Origin: a virus
Strand: one strand, 5' to 3'
Length of the DNA stretch: 40,044 nucleotides
IMG/VR virus record: IMGVR_UViG_3300023179_000233
Coordinates: 1-40,044 of that record
Part shown: positions 6,884 through 12,766 of the stretch, one piece after another
Layout: the number at the start of each line of letters is the position of its first letter
Position numbering within the stretch: the stretch's first letter is position 1
Made by a program: the position numbers and the translations under genes
The notes under the pieces: generated by a model
What the model was told of the DNA's origin: nothing
The model's database searches: none
Seen by the model: the letters and a program-made list of their open reading frames with translations, nothing else

Positions 6884-8137
6884 TTACTCCACGTAAACGA
6901 CCGAACCAACTTTGGGTTGGAAGTGCTTGTTGCCGATCACGCACCAGAGCACAGGCGCACTCTCTGCCCAGGCTTCCACTTTGTGCTGAAAAAACACACC
7001 GTCCGTTAGCATGATGATTGCTTGTGGGCTGATCTGTTTCTCCTTAAGATACTTTGGTACACAATCAGGATCAGTGCCACCACCACCGGTCGGTATAGTG
7101 TTCGCCGCAAAGCTCTCCACTTCAGCACCCTTGTAGGTCTCGTGCTTGGCTACGTGCGTATCCCAATAGAGAACCTCCATGACTTCAGGGTTAAGCTCAT
7201 TACATATCGAGTTAACCTCGGAGACAAACTGAGTAAGTACTTCTCCAAAGATCGAACCCGATGTGTCGATGCCGTTAACAAAGCAGCGGGCTTTCTCACT
7301 AATCATCGTGGGCATGATGATATCCATACCGATGAACCGACGATTAGGCTTGCGCCATGTAGTCTGGTCTCGACCTAGCATCGATGACTTGAGGAACTCA
7401 CGAAGAGCAGTTCGCCAATCTACTTTGGGATGCAGAAGCTCATCGATACCGCGTGGAACATTACCTTTGAGTTTCCCTGCCAAGATAGCACCTTCACGAA
7501 GAGCGTGGTCGATGTCTCTGCTCAGCTCTTCTTTCTCTTTGGCATCCATCTGTTGAGCATTATCCCAATCGTGTTGGTCGTGCTGTTCGCCACTACCCCC
7601 GCGACGTTCTGACTGCTCGTCAGGTTGTCCCCTTGGACCTTTACCGTTGCCGTCGTTTGGACGCTTGCCTGTACCTTGACGTTTCTTGAGCAGGTCATAG
7701 ACTTGTTTAGTGTCCATGTTGCGGAACTCTTCGTCGTACAAGCCTATTCTGTTACCGTCCTTATCGACAGGGAACTCCACCACTGCGTTAATAGGATCGC
7801 AGTCCATGATTTGCAAGTTGATAACATAGTCCATTGCCACGTTAGCAAGCGGAGCGTTCTCGTCGGCAAGGTTCTTCCACGTTGTGAGGTGACGATAAGC
7901 CTTGTGCATCGCTTCGTGAATAATCACGAAGTTAATCTGCTTATCGTTAAGACGCTCCATGAACTCGCGCCCATACCATACGTTCTTACCGTCAGTCATG
8001 GCTGTGAGATAAGGATCATCCTTGACATGAACTTTGCCGATCATAAAGATGCCTGAGAACAGGCAGAAGTTCTTGTCCTTCATCAACTGGACATGGCAAC
8101 GCTCGATGCGTTGCTCTACAGTTAGCTTAGTTAGCAT
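6884..8137 (-). CDS. VWA-like metallopeptidase domain protein (DUF2201/CoxE-like)
   Basis: A 417-residue protein with two recognisable parts. The N-terminal part has a zincin-type H-E-A-M-H at residues 74-78 plus a second His nearby. The C-terminal part has a von Willebrand A fold with the metal-ion site D-T-S-G-S (291-295), G-G-T-D (Thr near 355) and L-T-D-G. Between them is a Gly/Gln/Asp/His-rich disordered linker (about 154-190) into which one copy of the 27-base palindrome falls. The partner ATPase is the next gene upstream, as is typical of MoxR-VWA chaperone systems. AGGAGAA marks the start at 8137. Confidence 0.88.
   Translation of the reverse strand: MLTKLTVEQRIERCHVQLMKDKNFCLFSGIFMIGKVHVKDDPYLTAMTDGKNVWYGREFMERLNDKQINFVIIHEAMHKAYRHLTTWKNLADENAPLANVAMDYVINLQIMDCDPINAVVEFPVDKDGNRIGLYDEEFRNMDTKQVYDLLKKRQGTGKRPNDGNGKGPRGQPDEQSERRGGSGEQHDQHDWDNAQQMDAKEKEELSRDIDHALREGAILAGKLKGNVPRGIDELLHPKVDWRTALREFLKSSMLGRDQTTWRKPNRRFIGMDIIMPTMISEKARCFVNGIDTSGSIFGEVLTQFVSEVNSICNELNPEVMEVLYWDTHVAKHETYKGAEVESFAANTIPTGGGGTDPDCVPKYLKEKQISPQAIIMLTDGVFFQHKVEAWAESAPVLWCVIGNKHFQPKVGSVVYVE
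7603..7629. repeat. 27-base palindromic element, copy 3 (inside a gene)
   Basis: GACGTTCTGAC, spacer TGCTC, GTCAGGTTGTC. It lies inside the linker-coding part of the VWA gene and is read there in a different frame (G-Q-P-D-E-Q-S-E-R-R) from the other coding copies. Confidence 0.8.
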
Positions 8138-8147
8138 TGCTATTCTC

Positions 8148-9209
8148 CTAGAATAAGTACTGGTTTTCGCGCATCCATGTAACGAATGCACCGCTTGTGA
8201 ACAGGATGTCGCGCTTATCCTTGTTCCTTGCCGCTGTGATACTGAACACCGATTGAAGCTCTTTCGGTGTGCGCTTCAGATACGTAAACCACTTGTTGAT
8301 GTTCCCCCTGTCGATCTTCTGCACCGCGCCGTAAGCCATGATGCACAGGGCCGCAGGGGATGTGGGGATCTTTGCCACTGCTGGGTCGTGCATGATCTCT
8401 TCCCACGAAGGTAGTGAGTCAGCGACCTCGACGTACGCAATCAAGTCGCGTCCTGCGTTGTCACCAATCGTGCCGCACAGCGCAGTGACTAGCGTCTCAC
8501 GGGTAAACGCACCACGTTTCTTGATGATGTGGCTGGCCTTCTCGCCGGAGCGCGGAGAGAAGTATGACCTTTGCGGATACTTGGGGTTGAAGATCAAGTG
8601 ATTCTCCGCCTGTGCAGGATCTTTGTACGATGCTAGGCAATGGGGATAAGCCCTGACCCACGCCAGAAGCTCAGGCGCAAAGTCATGCGTTGCACCGTAC
8701 TCGATGTACTGCTCTGCCGTCGGGTTAGCAACGGGGATGATTGTCATGCGGTTGATACTGTGCGACTTCATCAGATCACCAACCCCGTCGGTGCTGTTGT
8801 TACCCGCAGTTACTACGATAGTATCCTTATGCTGTTTGAACCCAGCAATCCGTCGCTCATGCAACAGCGGATGGAGCATGTTCTGCACAGCCTGTGACGA
8901 TGGCTTGGAGAACTCGTCGATGAAGATCACCAGTGGCTCACCAGTGTGGAAGCCCCAGTGTTGGTTGGGATAGAGCATGGTGGTCTGACTCTCGCGGTCA
9001 GGCATTGGTACGCCAAGATCACCGAGGTCGGTGGTGGGTGTGTCGATGTAGACCAAGCGAAACCCTGTACGCTTAGCGAGTCGGCTAGCCATTGCAGTCT
9101 TGCCAACCCCAGGCTGACCGACCAAATGCACAGCGTTGGTGGAACCGATAGCAAGAATAAGTTCTTCCGCTTCGGCTAGAGATACTTCGGCGTTAAGTCT
9201 GATTTCCAT
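8148..9209 (-). CDS. MoxR/CobS-type AAA+ ATPase
   Basis: A 353-residue AAA+ protein. Walker A is G-Q-P-G-V-G-K-T at residues 31-38, Walker B is I-F-I-D-E-F, sensor 1 is T-A-G-N-N, and N-R-M provides the arginine-finger region. MoxR-class ATPases act as hexameric chaperones with a VWA protein encoded next door, remodelling or inserting metal into a target. Here the VWA gene follows after 10 bases. The role in a phage is not established. Start at 9209 follows AGGAAAT. Confidence 0.9.
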   Translation of the reverse strand: MEIRLNAEVSLAEAEELILAIGSTNAVHLVGQPGVGKTAMASRLAKRTGFRLVYIDTPTTDLGDLGVPMPDRESQTTMLYPNQHWGFHTGEPLVIFIDEFSKPSSQAVQNMLHPLLHERRIAGFKQHKDTIVVTAGNNSTDGVGDLMKSHSINRMTIIPVANPTAEQYIEYGATHDFAPELLAWVRAYPHCLASYKDPAQAENHLIFNPKYPQRSYFSPRSGEKASHIIKKRGAFTRETLVTALCGTIGDNAGRDLIAYVEVADSLPSWEEIMHDPAVAKIPTSPAALCIMAYGAVQKIDRGNINKWFTYLKRTPKELQSVFSITAARNKDKRDILFTSGAFVTWMRENQYLF

Positions 9210-9235
9210 TGTGATTTCCTAGTTTGATAGTTTGG

Positions 9236-10195
9236 TTAGACATTCTGACTGGATGTCAGTTTGTCCTGCACTTCTTTGCTTCCGCAATACTTCACATAGA
9301 ACTCGTTGTTGTTGGTTGGGATATGTACCGTTGGATAAACCTCCTTCTTATAAAAAAGTAAGTGGGGATACTGGAACTTTAGTAGGGTACTAAACGTAGA
9401 TTTGATATCTGCGTACGAAAACATATCAAGGCGAGTAACGATGCAGAGATCAATGAACCTTTTGTATATAGCGGCGTGGTCGTTTTGCACCATAGCCGAA
9501 TCTAGCTCGGCAAAGAAAGCAGTGCGTGATGCCCTAGCTTGTTCTGCCCTAGACTGGATAGTCCAAGAGTTCAATGTCAGATAGCTCAGTTGGCGATCAG
9601 AATCCATACCGTAGAAGCTAGTGAACTTCTCGTGCGCTTCCCTATAATGCCACCTACCTTCATTGCCTAGTAGGAACAAGGCACTCTTGCAGTAGTCCAA
9701 GAACGATGCGTAGTTACTAAGCATGCGCTTCGTTTCTTTCACCCTAGCTCGGTACACAATCTTTGCCTTGGAGTCAACGAACTTTTCCTGTGCGAGGTCG
9801 TATGTGATGTAACCGTTGTCTTTGGGGATTGGATAGTTAACACCGTCCCGCCCACGTATGTGTATCACCCCGCGAACCTTACTCACGCTTGAGAAAAGAT
9901 TACTGCGACCAAACACCTCGTTTAAGAAGCATGACGTTAAGTTCGTATGATAACCACACGCATTGATGCGTATCTTGTTATCCGGTGTGAACACCACAAC
10001 AGCGTGGTCGAACAAAGACAGGATGATGCCGTTGATACCCTCTGAGATGATGCACTGTGTGTACCGACGGTTCTTGCCAAGCGGACGGCGACCTGCATCA
10101 CGACTGTTGCCTTTTAATGGCTTCACCTGATCGTGGTATCGCTTAGCGTCAAAGTAATTGATAAGGGTTGGAATACCCGCTGTTGCTAGTGCCAT
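9236..10195 (-). CDS. Hypothetical protein, 319 aa, with palindrome-encoded C-terminus
   Basis: No family recognised. The protein is soluble and mixed alpha/beta. The N-terminal third contains basic stretches (G-R-R-P-L-G-K-N-R-R) and then beta-rich sequence; the C-terminal half is helical with many aromatic residues. The last nine residues, D-K-L-T-S-S-Q-N-V, are encoded entirely by copy 4 of the 27-base palindrome, followed at once by the stop. The start at 10195 overlaps the preceding gene by 10 bases. It is probably co-transcribed with the MoxR gene. Confidence 0.75.
   Translation of the reverse strand: MALATAGIPTLINYFDAKRYHDQVKPLKGNSRDAGRRPLGKNRRYTQCIISEGINGIILSLFDHAVVVFTPDNKIRINACGYHTNLTSCFLNEVFGRSNLFSSVSKVRGVIHIRGRDGVNYPIPKDNGYITYDLAQEKFVDSKAKIVYRARVKETKRMLSNYASFLDYCKSALFLLGNEGRWHYREAHEKFTSFYGMDSDRQLSYLTLNSWTIQSRAEQARASRTAFFAELDSAMVQNDHAAIYKRFIDLCIVTRLDMFSYADIKSTFSTLLKFQYPHLLFYKKEVYPTVHIPTNNNEFYVKYCGSKEVQDKLTSSQNV
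9239..9265. repeat. 27-base palindromic element, copy 4 (C-terminal codons)
   Basis: GACATTCTGAC, spacer TGGAT, GTCAGTTTGTC. On the minus strand it encodes D-K-L-T-S-S-Q-N-V just before the stop of the 319-aa gene. Confidence 0.85.
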
Positions 10196-10443
10196 GTTAG
10201 TAGTCCTTTTGGTATGGATACGTTGTTAGTGTGTGGGTCTACGCAGTGTCCGAACGTGCTGTTGATCTCGTTAGCGACATTCTGACGGTGTGTCAGAATG
10301 TCTCGGTAGGCAGTGGTGACCACCATGATCTGCTCGATGGAAACGTCAGGATGCGCGAGCACGTTGAGCATCTTGCGCTCAAACTCGCGGATTTGTGTAA
10401 GTATCTTGAGATACTGGGACATTGCTTGGGCTTTGGTAGTCAT
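10186..10443 (-). CDS. Small helical hypothetical protein containing a palindrome copy
   Basis: An 85-residue protein starting M-T-T-K-A-Q-A-M-S; largely helical with I-R-E-F-E-R-K-M-L and then I-M-V-V-T-T-A-Y-R. Copy 5 of the palindrome is read in frame as D-I-L-T-H-R-Q-N-V in the second half. ATG at 10443 forms an ATGA overlap with the stop of the 29-aa membrane peptide gene, so it is preferred over upstream in-frame starts that would read through that gene. No function recognised. Confidence 0.65.
   Translation of the reverse strand: MTTKAQAMSQYLKILTQIREFERKMLNVLAHPDVSIEQIMVVTTAYRDILTHRQNVANEINSTFGHCVDPHTNNVSIPKGLLTWH
10276..10302. repeat. 27-base palindromic element, copy 5 (inside a gene)
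   Basis: GACATTCTGAC, spacer GGTGT, GTCAGAATGTC: the only copy whose arms are fully complementary. It is coding, in the same frame as copies 4 and 6. Confidence 0.85.
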
Positions 10444-10529
10444 TTGATTAGCCCCAATCCAAGCAGAACAACAAGCGCGATGAAGCATGCCATCATGCCG
10501 TACGCGACCCAAACGTCTTTGTCATTCAT
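10440..10529 (-). CDS. 29-aa single-pass membrane peptide
   Basis: A very short frame, M-N-D-K-D-V-W then a hydrophobic span (M-M-A-C-F-I-A-L-V-V-L-L-G-L-G-L-I) ending in Lys: one transmembrane segment. It has a GAGGAAG ribosome site, its start overlaps the upstream stop as ATGA, and its stop overlaps the downstream start as ATGA. This double coupling is the main reason to believe it. Possible small membrane-acting early protein; function unknown. Confidence 0.6.
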   Translation of the reverse strand: MNDKDVWVAYGMMACFIALVVLLGLGLIK

Positions 10530-10789
10530 AATGTTTCTTCCTCATAGATGCCTACGTTGCCTTTGTACTTATCAAATGAAGGTTCCTTCTTACTACGGCA
10601 CATTAAGCATGAGCACGGACGCCCGTGCGTGGATGCCCATTTCCCTACGCGAGCACCATCGTCGGTTGGGAAGTCCCACTGCCGCAACTTATGCTTTGCA
10701 TCGGTTTTGGCACGTTTGTCCTCGTGCCGTGTGCGAGCACGCGAGGGATTCTTCATCCACTCAAAGATCACTGGGTTGCGCTTTTTCAT
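10526..10789 (-). CDS. Small basic protein with GRPCSC-xx-C motif
   Basis: An 87-residue basic protein. It has a clustered Cys motif G-R-P-C-S-C-L-M-C-R preceded by T-H, which resembles a widespread family of small bacterial and phage proteins carrying 'GRPCSCWMCxNPR'. The Cys cluster could bind zinc. It is ATGA-coupled to both neighbours and preceded by GGAGATCAAGGA. Function unknown. Confidence 0.72.
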   Translation of the reverse strand: MKKRNPVIFEWMKNPSRARTRHEDKRAKTDAKHKLRQWDFPTDDGARVGKWASTHGRPCSCLMCRSKKEPSFDKYKGNVGIYEEETL

Positions 10790-10965
10790 TCCTTGATCTC
10801 CTCGATTGATTCAACGTCCCAAGAGCTGTCGTCAATGTGCGTTGGTTGCGTGGCTAGGAACTCAAGCTCTTGCCATGCTTTGTCTTCTGCCTCATCTCTC
10901 GACTCAGCCTCGACGGTTACGATGATGTACGACGCCCTTCTGAACTCGACTTCAAACTTTTTCAT
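10786..10965 (-). CDS. Small DpnD/PcfM-like hypothetical protein
   Basis: A 59-residue frame, M-K-K-F-E-V-E-F-R-R-A-S-Y, with V-T-V-E-A-E-S-R-D-E-A-E-D-K-A and a C-terminal acidic tail. The pattern (beta strand, V-x-V-E-A-x-x-x-x-E-A helix) resembles short DpnD/PcfM-like and related phage proteins of unknown role; this is a resemblance only. Supported by GGGAGG before the start and by ATGA overlaps at both ends. Confidence 0.65.
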   Translation of the reverse strand: MKKFEVEFRRASYIIVTVEAESRDEAEDKAWQELEFLATQPTHIDDSSWDVESIEEIKE

Positions 10966-11243
10966 CGCGTTAATCCTCCCTTGTTGTTGATGCCGATAGC
11001 CGCTTCTCTAGCGTAGTCGGCAGTGAAGAACATCGCACCCTGCTTGTGTGGGGTAAGCACACACCAGGACTTGCGAGCGAGTACAGATGCTTTCTCGCCG
11101 CAGGGCTTGCATACGGTATGTCCGTAGGCAGCGCGTTTCTTGCCGATGCCGTTGATGCGGCAGATGCGGCAGTAGCCGTTGGTGTGGGCTGGTTTAGCAG
11201 GGACATTCTGACTCGGAGTCAGTTTGTCGTCGGTTTGAGACAT
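10962..11243 (-). CDS. Small zinc-finger-like protein, first gene of the left arm
   Basis: A 93-residue protein with C-R-I-C and C-K-P-C pairs about 20 residues apart, consistent with one zinc knuckle. Residues 6-14 (D-K-L-T-P-S-Q-N-V) come from copy 6 of the palindrome, right after the start. I chose ATG at 11243 because of a near-perfect AGGAGG site; the frame stays open to ATG 11351, so a longer form of about 129 residues is possible. It is the first gene after the strong leftward promoter. Confidence 0.68.
   Translation of the reverse strand: MSQTDDKLTPSQNVPAKPAHTNGYCRICRINGIGKKRAAYGHTVCKPCGEKASVLARKSWCVLTPHKQGAMFFTADYAREAAIGINNKGGLTR
11202..11228. repeat. 27-base palindromic element, copy 6 (N-terminal codons)
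   Basis: GACATTCTGAC, spacer TCGGA, GTCAGTTTGTC. On the minus strand it encodes D-K-L-T-P-S-Q-N-V at residues 6-14 of the zinc-finger-like protein. Confidence 0.85.
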
Positions 11244-11357
11244 GGAACCTCCTAGTAGGTTGTGGTAGGCACAGGCGTAGTTATCCCCACCCCTGCGTGC
11301 CTGGGAAGGGGCAGGTGGTACTGCGTTACTGAGTTGTTGCTGTGTATTCATCAATCG

Positions 11358-11369
11358 ACCTAAAGGTCA
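11358..11369. promoter_or_regulatory. Operator-like palindrome at the leftward transcription start
   Basis: GACCT-AA-AGGTC, immediately downstream of the -10 box of the leftward promoter, where a repressor would block transcription. Only one copy is seen, so this is a suggestion. Confidence 0.4.
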
Positions 11370-11398
11370 ATTGTAGCATATAAACTATACTTTGTCAA
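11370..11398 (-). promoter_or_regulatory. Consensus sigma-70 promoter for the leftward arm
   Basis: On the minus strand: TTGACA, 17 bases, TACAAT. The -35 is a perfect match and the -10 matches five of six. It faces the left-arm gene chain and probably drives early transcription using host RNA polymerase. Confidence 0.85.
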
Positions 11399-11473
11399 GT
11401 AAGTGTCAAAAGCTCTGGAGTTGTTGTATTGTGGTATTGCAATATGGAGATTTTAGAGCGGGGCGTTTGTTGT

Positions 11474-11742
11474 AATGTATGAGAAATGTATGTAATGTAG
11501 GAAAAGAGGTTGACAAACTTTTGCCCTGTTTTCAGGGGTTGTAGCAATGTAGATAATGTATTGATCTAGAAAAGGCTGTGGCTATTTTTGGGTCAACACC
11601 TGCTGCGTCTTCTCGAAAACTGCAAAATAAATTTCGGGAATGGCTTTTTTGGGCAAAACGCCCCTACAATATATACATTATTTGTTTTCAATGACTTAGC
11701 TCACATACAATCACCTTATACATTCAAATACAATCCTACATT
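11474..11742. repeat. AATGTA/TACATT motif cluster (iteron-like)
   Basis: Five AATGTA on the plus strand at 11474, 11485, 11494, 11546 and 11555, with close spacings of 11, 9 and 9 bases, and three TACATT at 11674, 11719 and 11737. The local repetition of one hexamer in an AT-rich gap resembles binding-site arrays at origins or regulated promoters. Confidence 0.5.
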
Positions 11743-11749
11743 GCGTTGC

Positions 11750-11776
11750 GACAAACTGACACTTTGTCAGAATGTC
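11750..11776. repeat. 27-base palindromic element, copy 7
   Basis: GACAAACTGAC, spacer ACTTT, GTCAGAATGTC. Non-coding, in the divergence region; its arms are identical to those of copy 1. Confidence 0.85.
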
Positions 11777-11809
11777 GTGAAATAGGGTGTTGACAAGTCT
11801 GTGGATATG

Positions 11810-11834
11810 CGTTAAGCTGCGTAGCAGCTTAACG
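11810..11834. repeat. 11-base-arm inverted repeat
   Basis: CGTTAAGCTGC, loop GTA, GCAGCTTAACG: a perfect palindrome with a 3-base loop and no T-run on either side, so not a terminator. A TTGACA at 11790 lies just upstream, but the matching -10 is poor. Likely operator or RNA hairpin. Confidence 0.6.
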
Positions 11835-11858
11835 GTTCAGCGCAAAAATAAGAGAACA

Positions 11859-11886
11859 AGGCTACCTCGTTGACATGACCGTTCCC
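11859..11886 (+). repeat. 28-base direct repeat, copy A (activator-site candidate)
   Basis: Contains CTACCTCGTTGACATGACCG. The same 28 bases recur exactly at 12614-12641. Copy A ends 57 bases before the TATACT -10 box of the first paralogue gene. The included TTGACA is not spaced correctly for any -10 box. Confidence 0.75.
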
Positions 11887-11940
11887 CCGAAAGTCTTTAG
11901 GAGATTTTGTCATTCTAAATCTGGTTTTGATACTAGCATA

Positions 11941-11949
11941 TGGTATACT
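11941..11949 (+). promoter_or_regulatory. Extended -10 promoter, first paralogue gene
   Basis: TGG-TATACT forms an extended -10 element with no good -35, about 54 bases before the ATG at 12003. Palindrome copy 8 begins just after it, over the expected transcription start. Confidence 0.6.
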
Positions 11950-11955
11950 AGTGGC

Positions 11956-11982
11956 GACGTTATGACCTAACGTCATTTTGTC
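11956..11982. repeat. 27-base palindromic element, copy 8 (degenerate, at promoter)
   Basis: GACGTTATGAC, spacer CTAAC, GTCATTTTGTC. It differs from the consensus in both arms but keeps the 11-5-11 layout. It covers the likely transcription start and leader of the 12003 gene, an operator-like position. Confidence 0.7.
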
Positions 11983-12002
11983 AATCAACCTAGGAAAACC
12001 AA

Positions 12003-12572
12003 ATGACTACTCAATCAATCATGTTCAAAGCAGGTTCATTGTTCGCCGATAGTGAGACCAGTGCCGACGAAGCACTGGAGATCGCCGCTCGCCATCTTGG
12101 CGACAAGCCGACCTTCGAGCACTACAACGACAGCCGTGTGACCTTCGTTGATGCTTACGTCAGCCGCAAGCCGACTACTAAGGGCGACGCCGCCGATCAA
12201 GCATGGAAGCGATTCAAAGATCGCTTGGTGTTGCGTTATGCAATCGCAGTGCCACAAGCACCAAGTAAAGCCGCGACCAAAAAGCGAGCCGAGCGAACCG
12301 CAAAGCAAGACTCGCTGCTCAAGCAGTACGAAGCCGCGACTCCAGCGCAATTGACCGATATGCTTCGCAAGCAGTACGAACAGCAAGCGAAAGACCCTAG
12401 CCTTGATGATCGCAAAATCAACGAAATCAAGCAGGTTTTGAAGATCAAGACCAAAGACCAGAAAGCCGAACAAGACAAAGCACTCAAAGACTTGCGCGGC
12501 GAACTGAGCAAACTGGTCAAAGACTGTACCGACGCGGCGAAGATCAAAAAAGCGATCTCCCTGCTCAAGTAA
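12003..12572 (+). CDS. Coiled-coil hypothetical protein, paralogue 1
   Basis: A 189-residue highly charged protein. Residues about 20-75 contain a conserved block ending in A-W-K-R-F-K-D-R-L; the rest is a Lys/Ala/Gln/Glu-rich helix (K-K-R-A-E-R-T-A-K-Q) with predicted coiled coil and a C-terminal K-L-V-K-D-C-T. It aligns along its whole length with the protein at 12767, including the blocks P-T-F, K-P-x-T, A-W-x-x-F, K-Q-V-L-K-I and K-L-x-x-x-C. TAGGAAA precedes the ATG. It is followed by its own terminator, so it is a one-gene unit. Its strong, separate control suggests abundant product; function unknown. Confidence 0.8.
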   Translation: MTTQSIMFKAGSLFADSETSADEALEIAARHLGDKPTFEHYNDSRVTFVDAYVSRKPTTKGDAADQAWKRFKDRLVLRYAIAVPQAPSKAATKKRAERTAKQDSLLKQYEAATPAQLTDMLRKQYEQQAKDPSLDDRKINEIKQVLKIKTKDQKAEQDKALKDLRGELSKLVKDCTDAAKIKKAISLLK

Positions 12573-12587
12573 CCAGTCATAACCAAG

Positions 12588-12613
12588 ACCCCGACTAAAA
12601 ATCGGGGTTTTTT
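12588..12613 (+). terminator. Rho-independent terminator after paralogue 1
   Basis: ACCCCGA, 7-base loop, TCGGGGT followed by TTTTT. Confidence 0.9.
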
Positions 12614-12641
12614 AGGCTACCTCGTTGACATGACCGTTCCC
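12614..12641 (+). repeat. 28-base direct repeat, copy B
   Basis: Identical to 11859-11886. It abuts the terminator of paralogue 1 and lies 59 bases before the TATACT box of paralogue 2. Three CCTGGGT units follow at 12640, 12653 and 12664. Confidence 0.75.
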
Positions 12642-12697
12642 TGGGTTTTTCGCCTGGGTTCGGCCTGGGTAGTAGGTCATGGCATAGCGTGGCACTG

Positions 12698-12706
12698 TGA
12701 TATACT
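12698..12706 (+). promoter_or_regulatory. Extended -10 promoter, second paralogue gene
   Basis: TGA-TATACT, same architecture and distance from the 28-base repeat as at 11941-11949, with no clear -35 box. Confidence 0.6.
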
Positions 12707-12766
12707 ATATGGACAATCTGAGATTGGCTCAGATTGTAGAACCCATAACTTTATAGGAGTTATCAC

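Larger units (their letters stand above)
11399..12002. other. Non-coding divergence region (control/possible origin)
   Basis: About 600 bases between the leftward and rightward arms without a convincing gene. It holds an AATGTA/TACATT cluster, hairpins near 11,526-11,539 (CCCTG-TTTT-CAGGG) and 11,651-11,663, palindrome copies 7 and 8, a long inverted repeat at 11,810-11,834, the first 28-base direct repeat and an extended -10 promoter. The middle is AT-rich. A combined regulatory and replication-origin role is plausible but unproven. Confidence 0.6.

Noticed and set aside
8985-9001. CTGAC ... GTCAG inverted pair inside the MoxR gene
   Set aside because: The spacer is 7, not 5, and the outer arm bases do not match, so it was not counted as a ninth palindrome copy.
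11651-11664. GGGC-AAAAC-GCCC hairpin as a terminator
   Set aside because: The T-run lies before the hairpin on the plus strand and there is no T-run after it on either strand.
11588-11785. 65-codon plus-strand frame in the divergence region
   Set aside because: It needs a TTG start without a ribosome site and its end is simply palindrome copy 7 read through; no domain or coupling supports it.
11870-11875. TTGACA within the 28-base direct repeat as a -35 box
   Set aside because: No -10-like hexamer lies 15-19 bases downstream in either copy; the conserved -10 is about 70 bases away.
12036-12473. Antisense frame over paralogue 1
   Set aside because: It runs against a gene with its own promoter, ribosome site and terminator; no independent signals.
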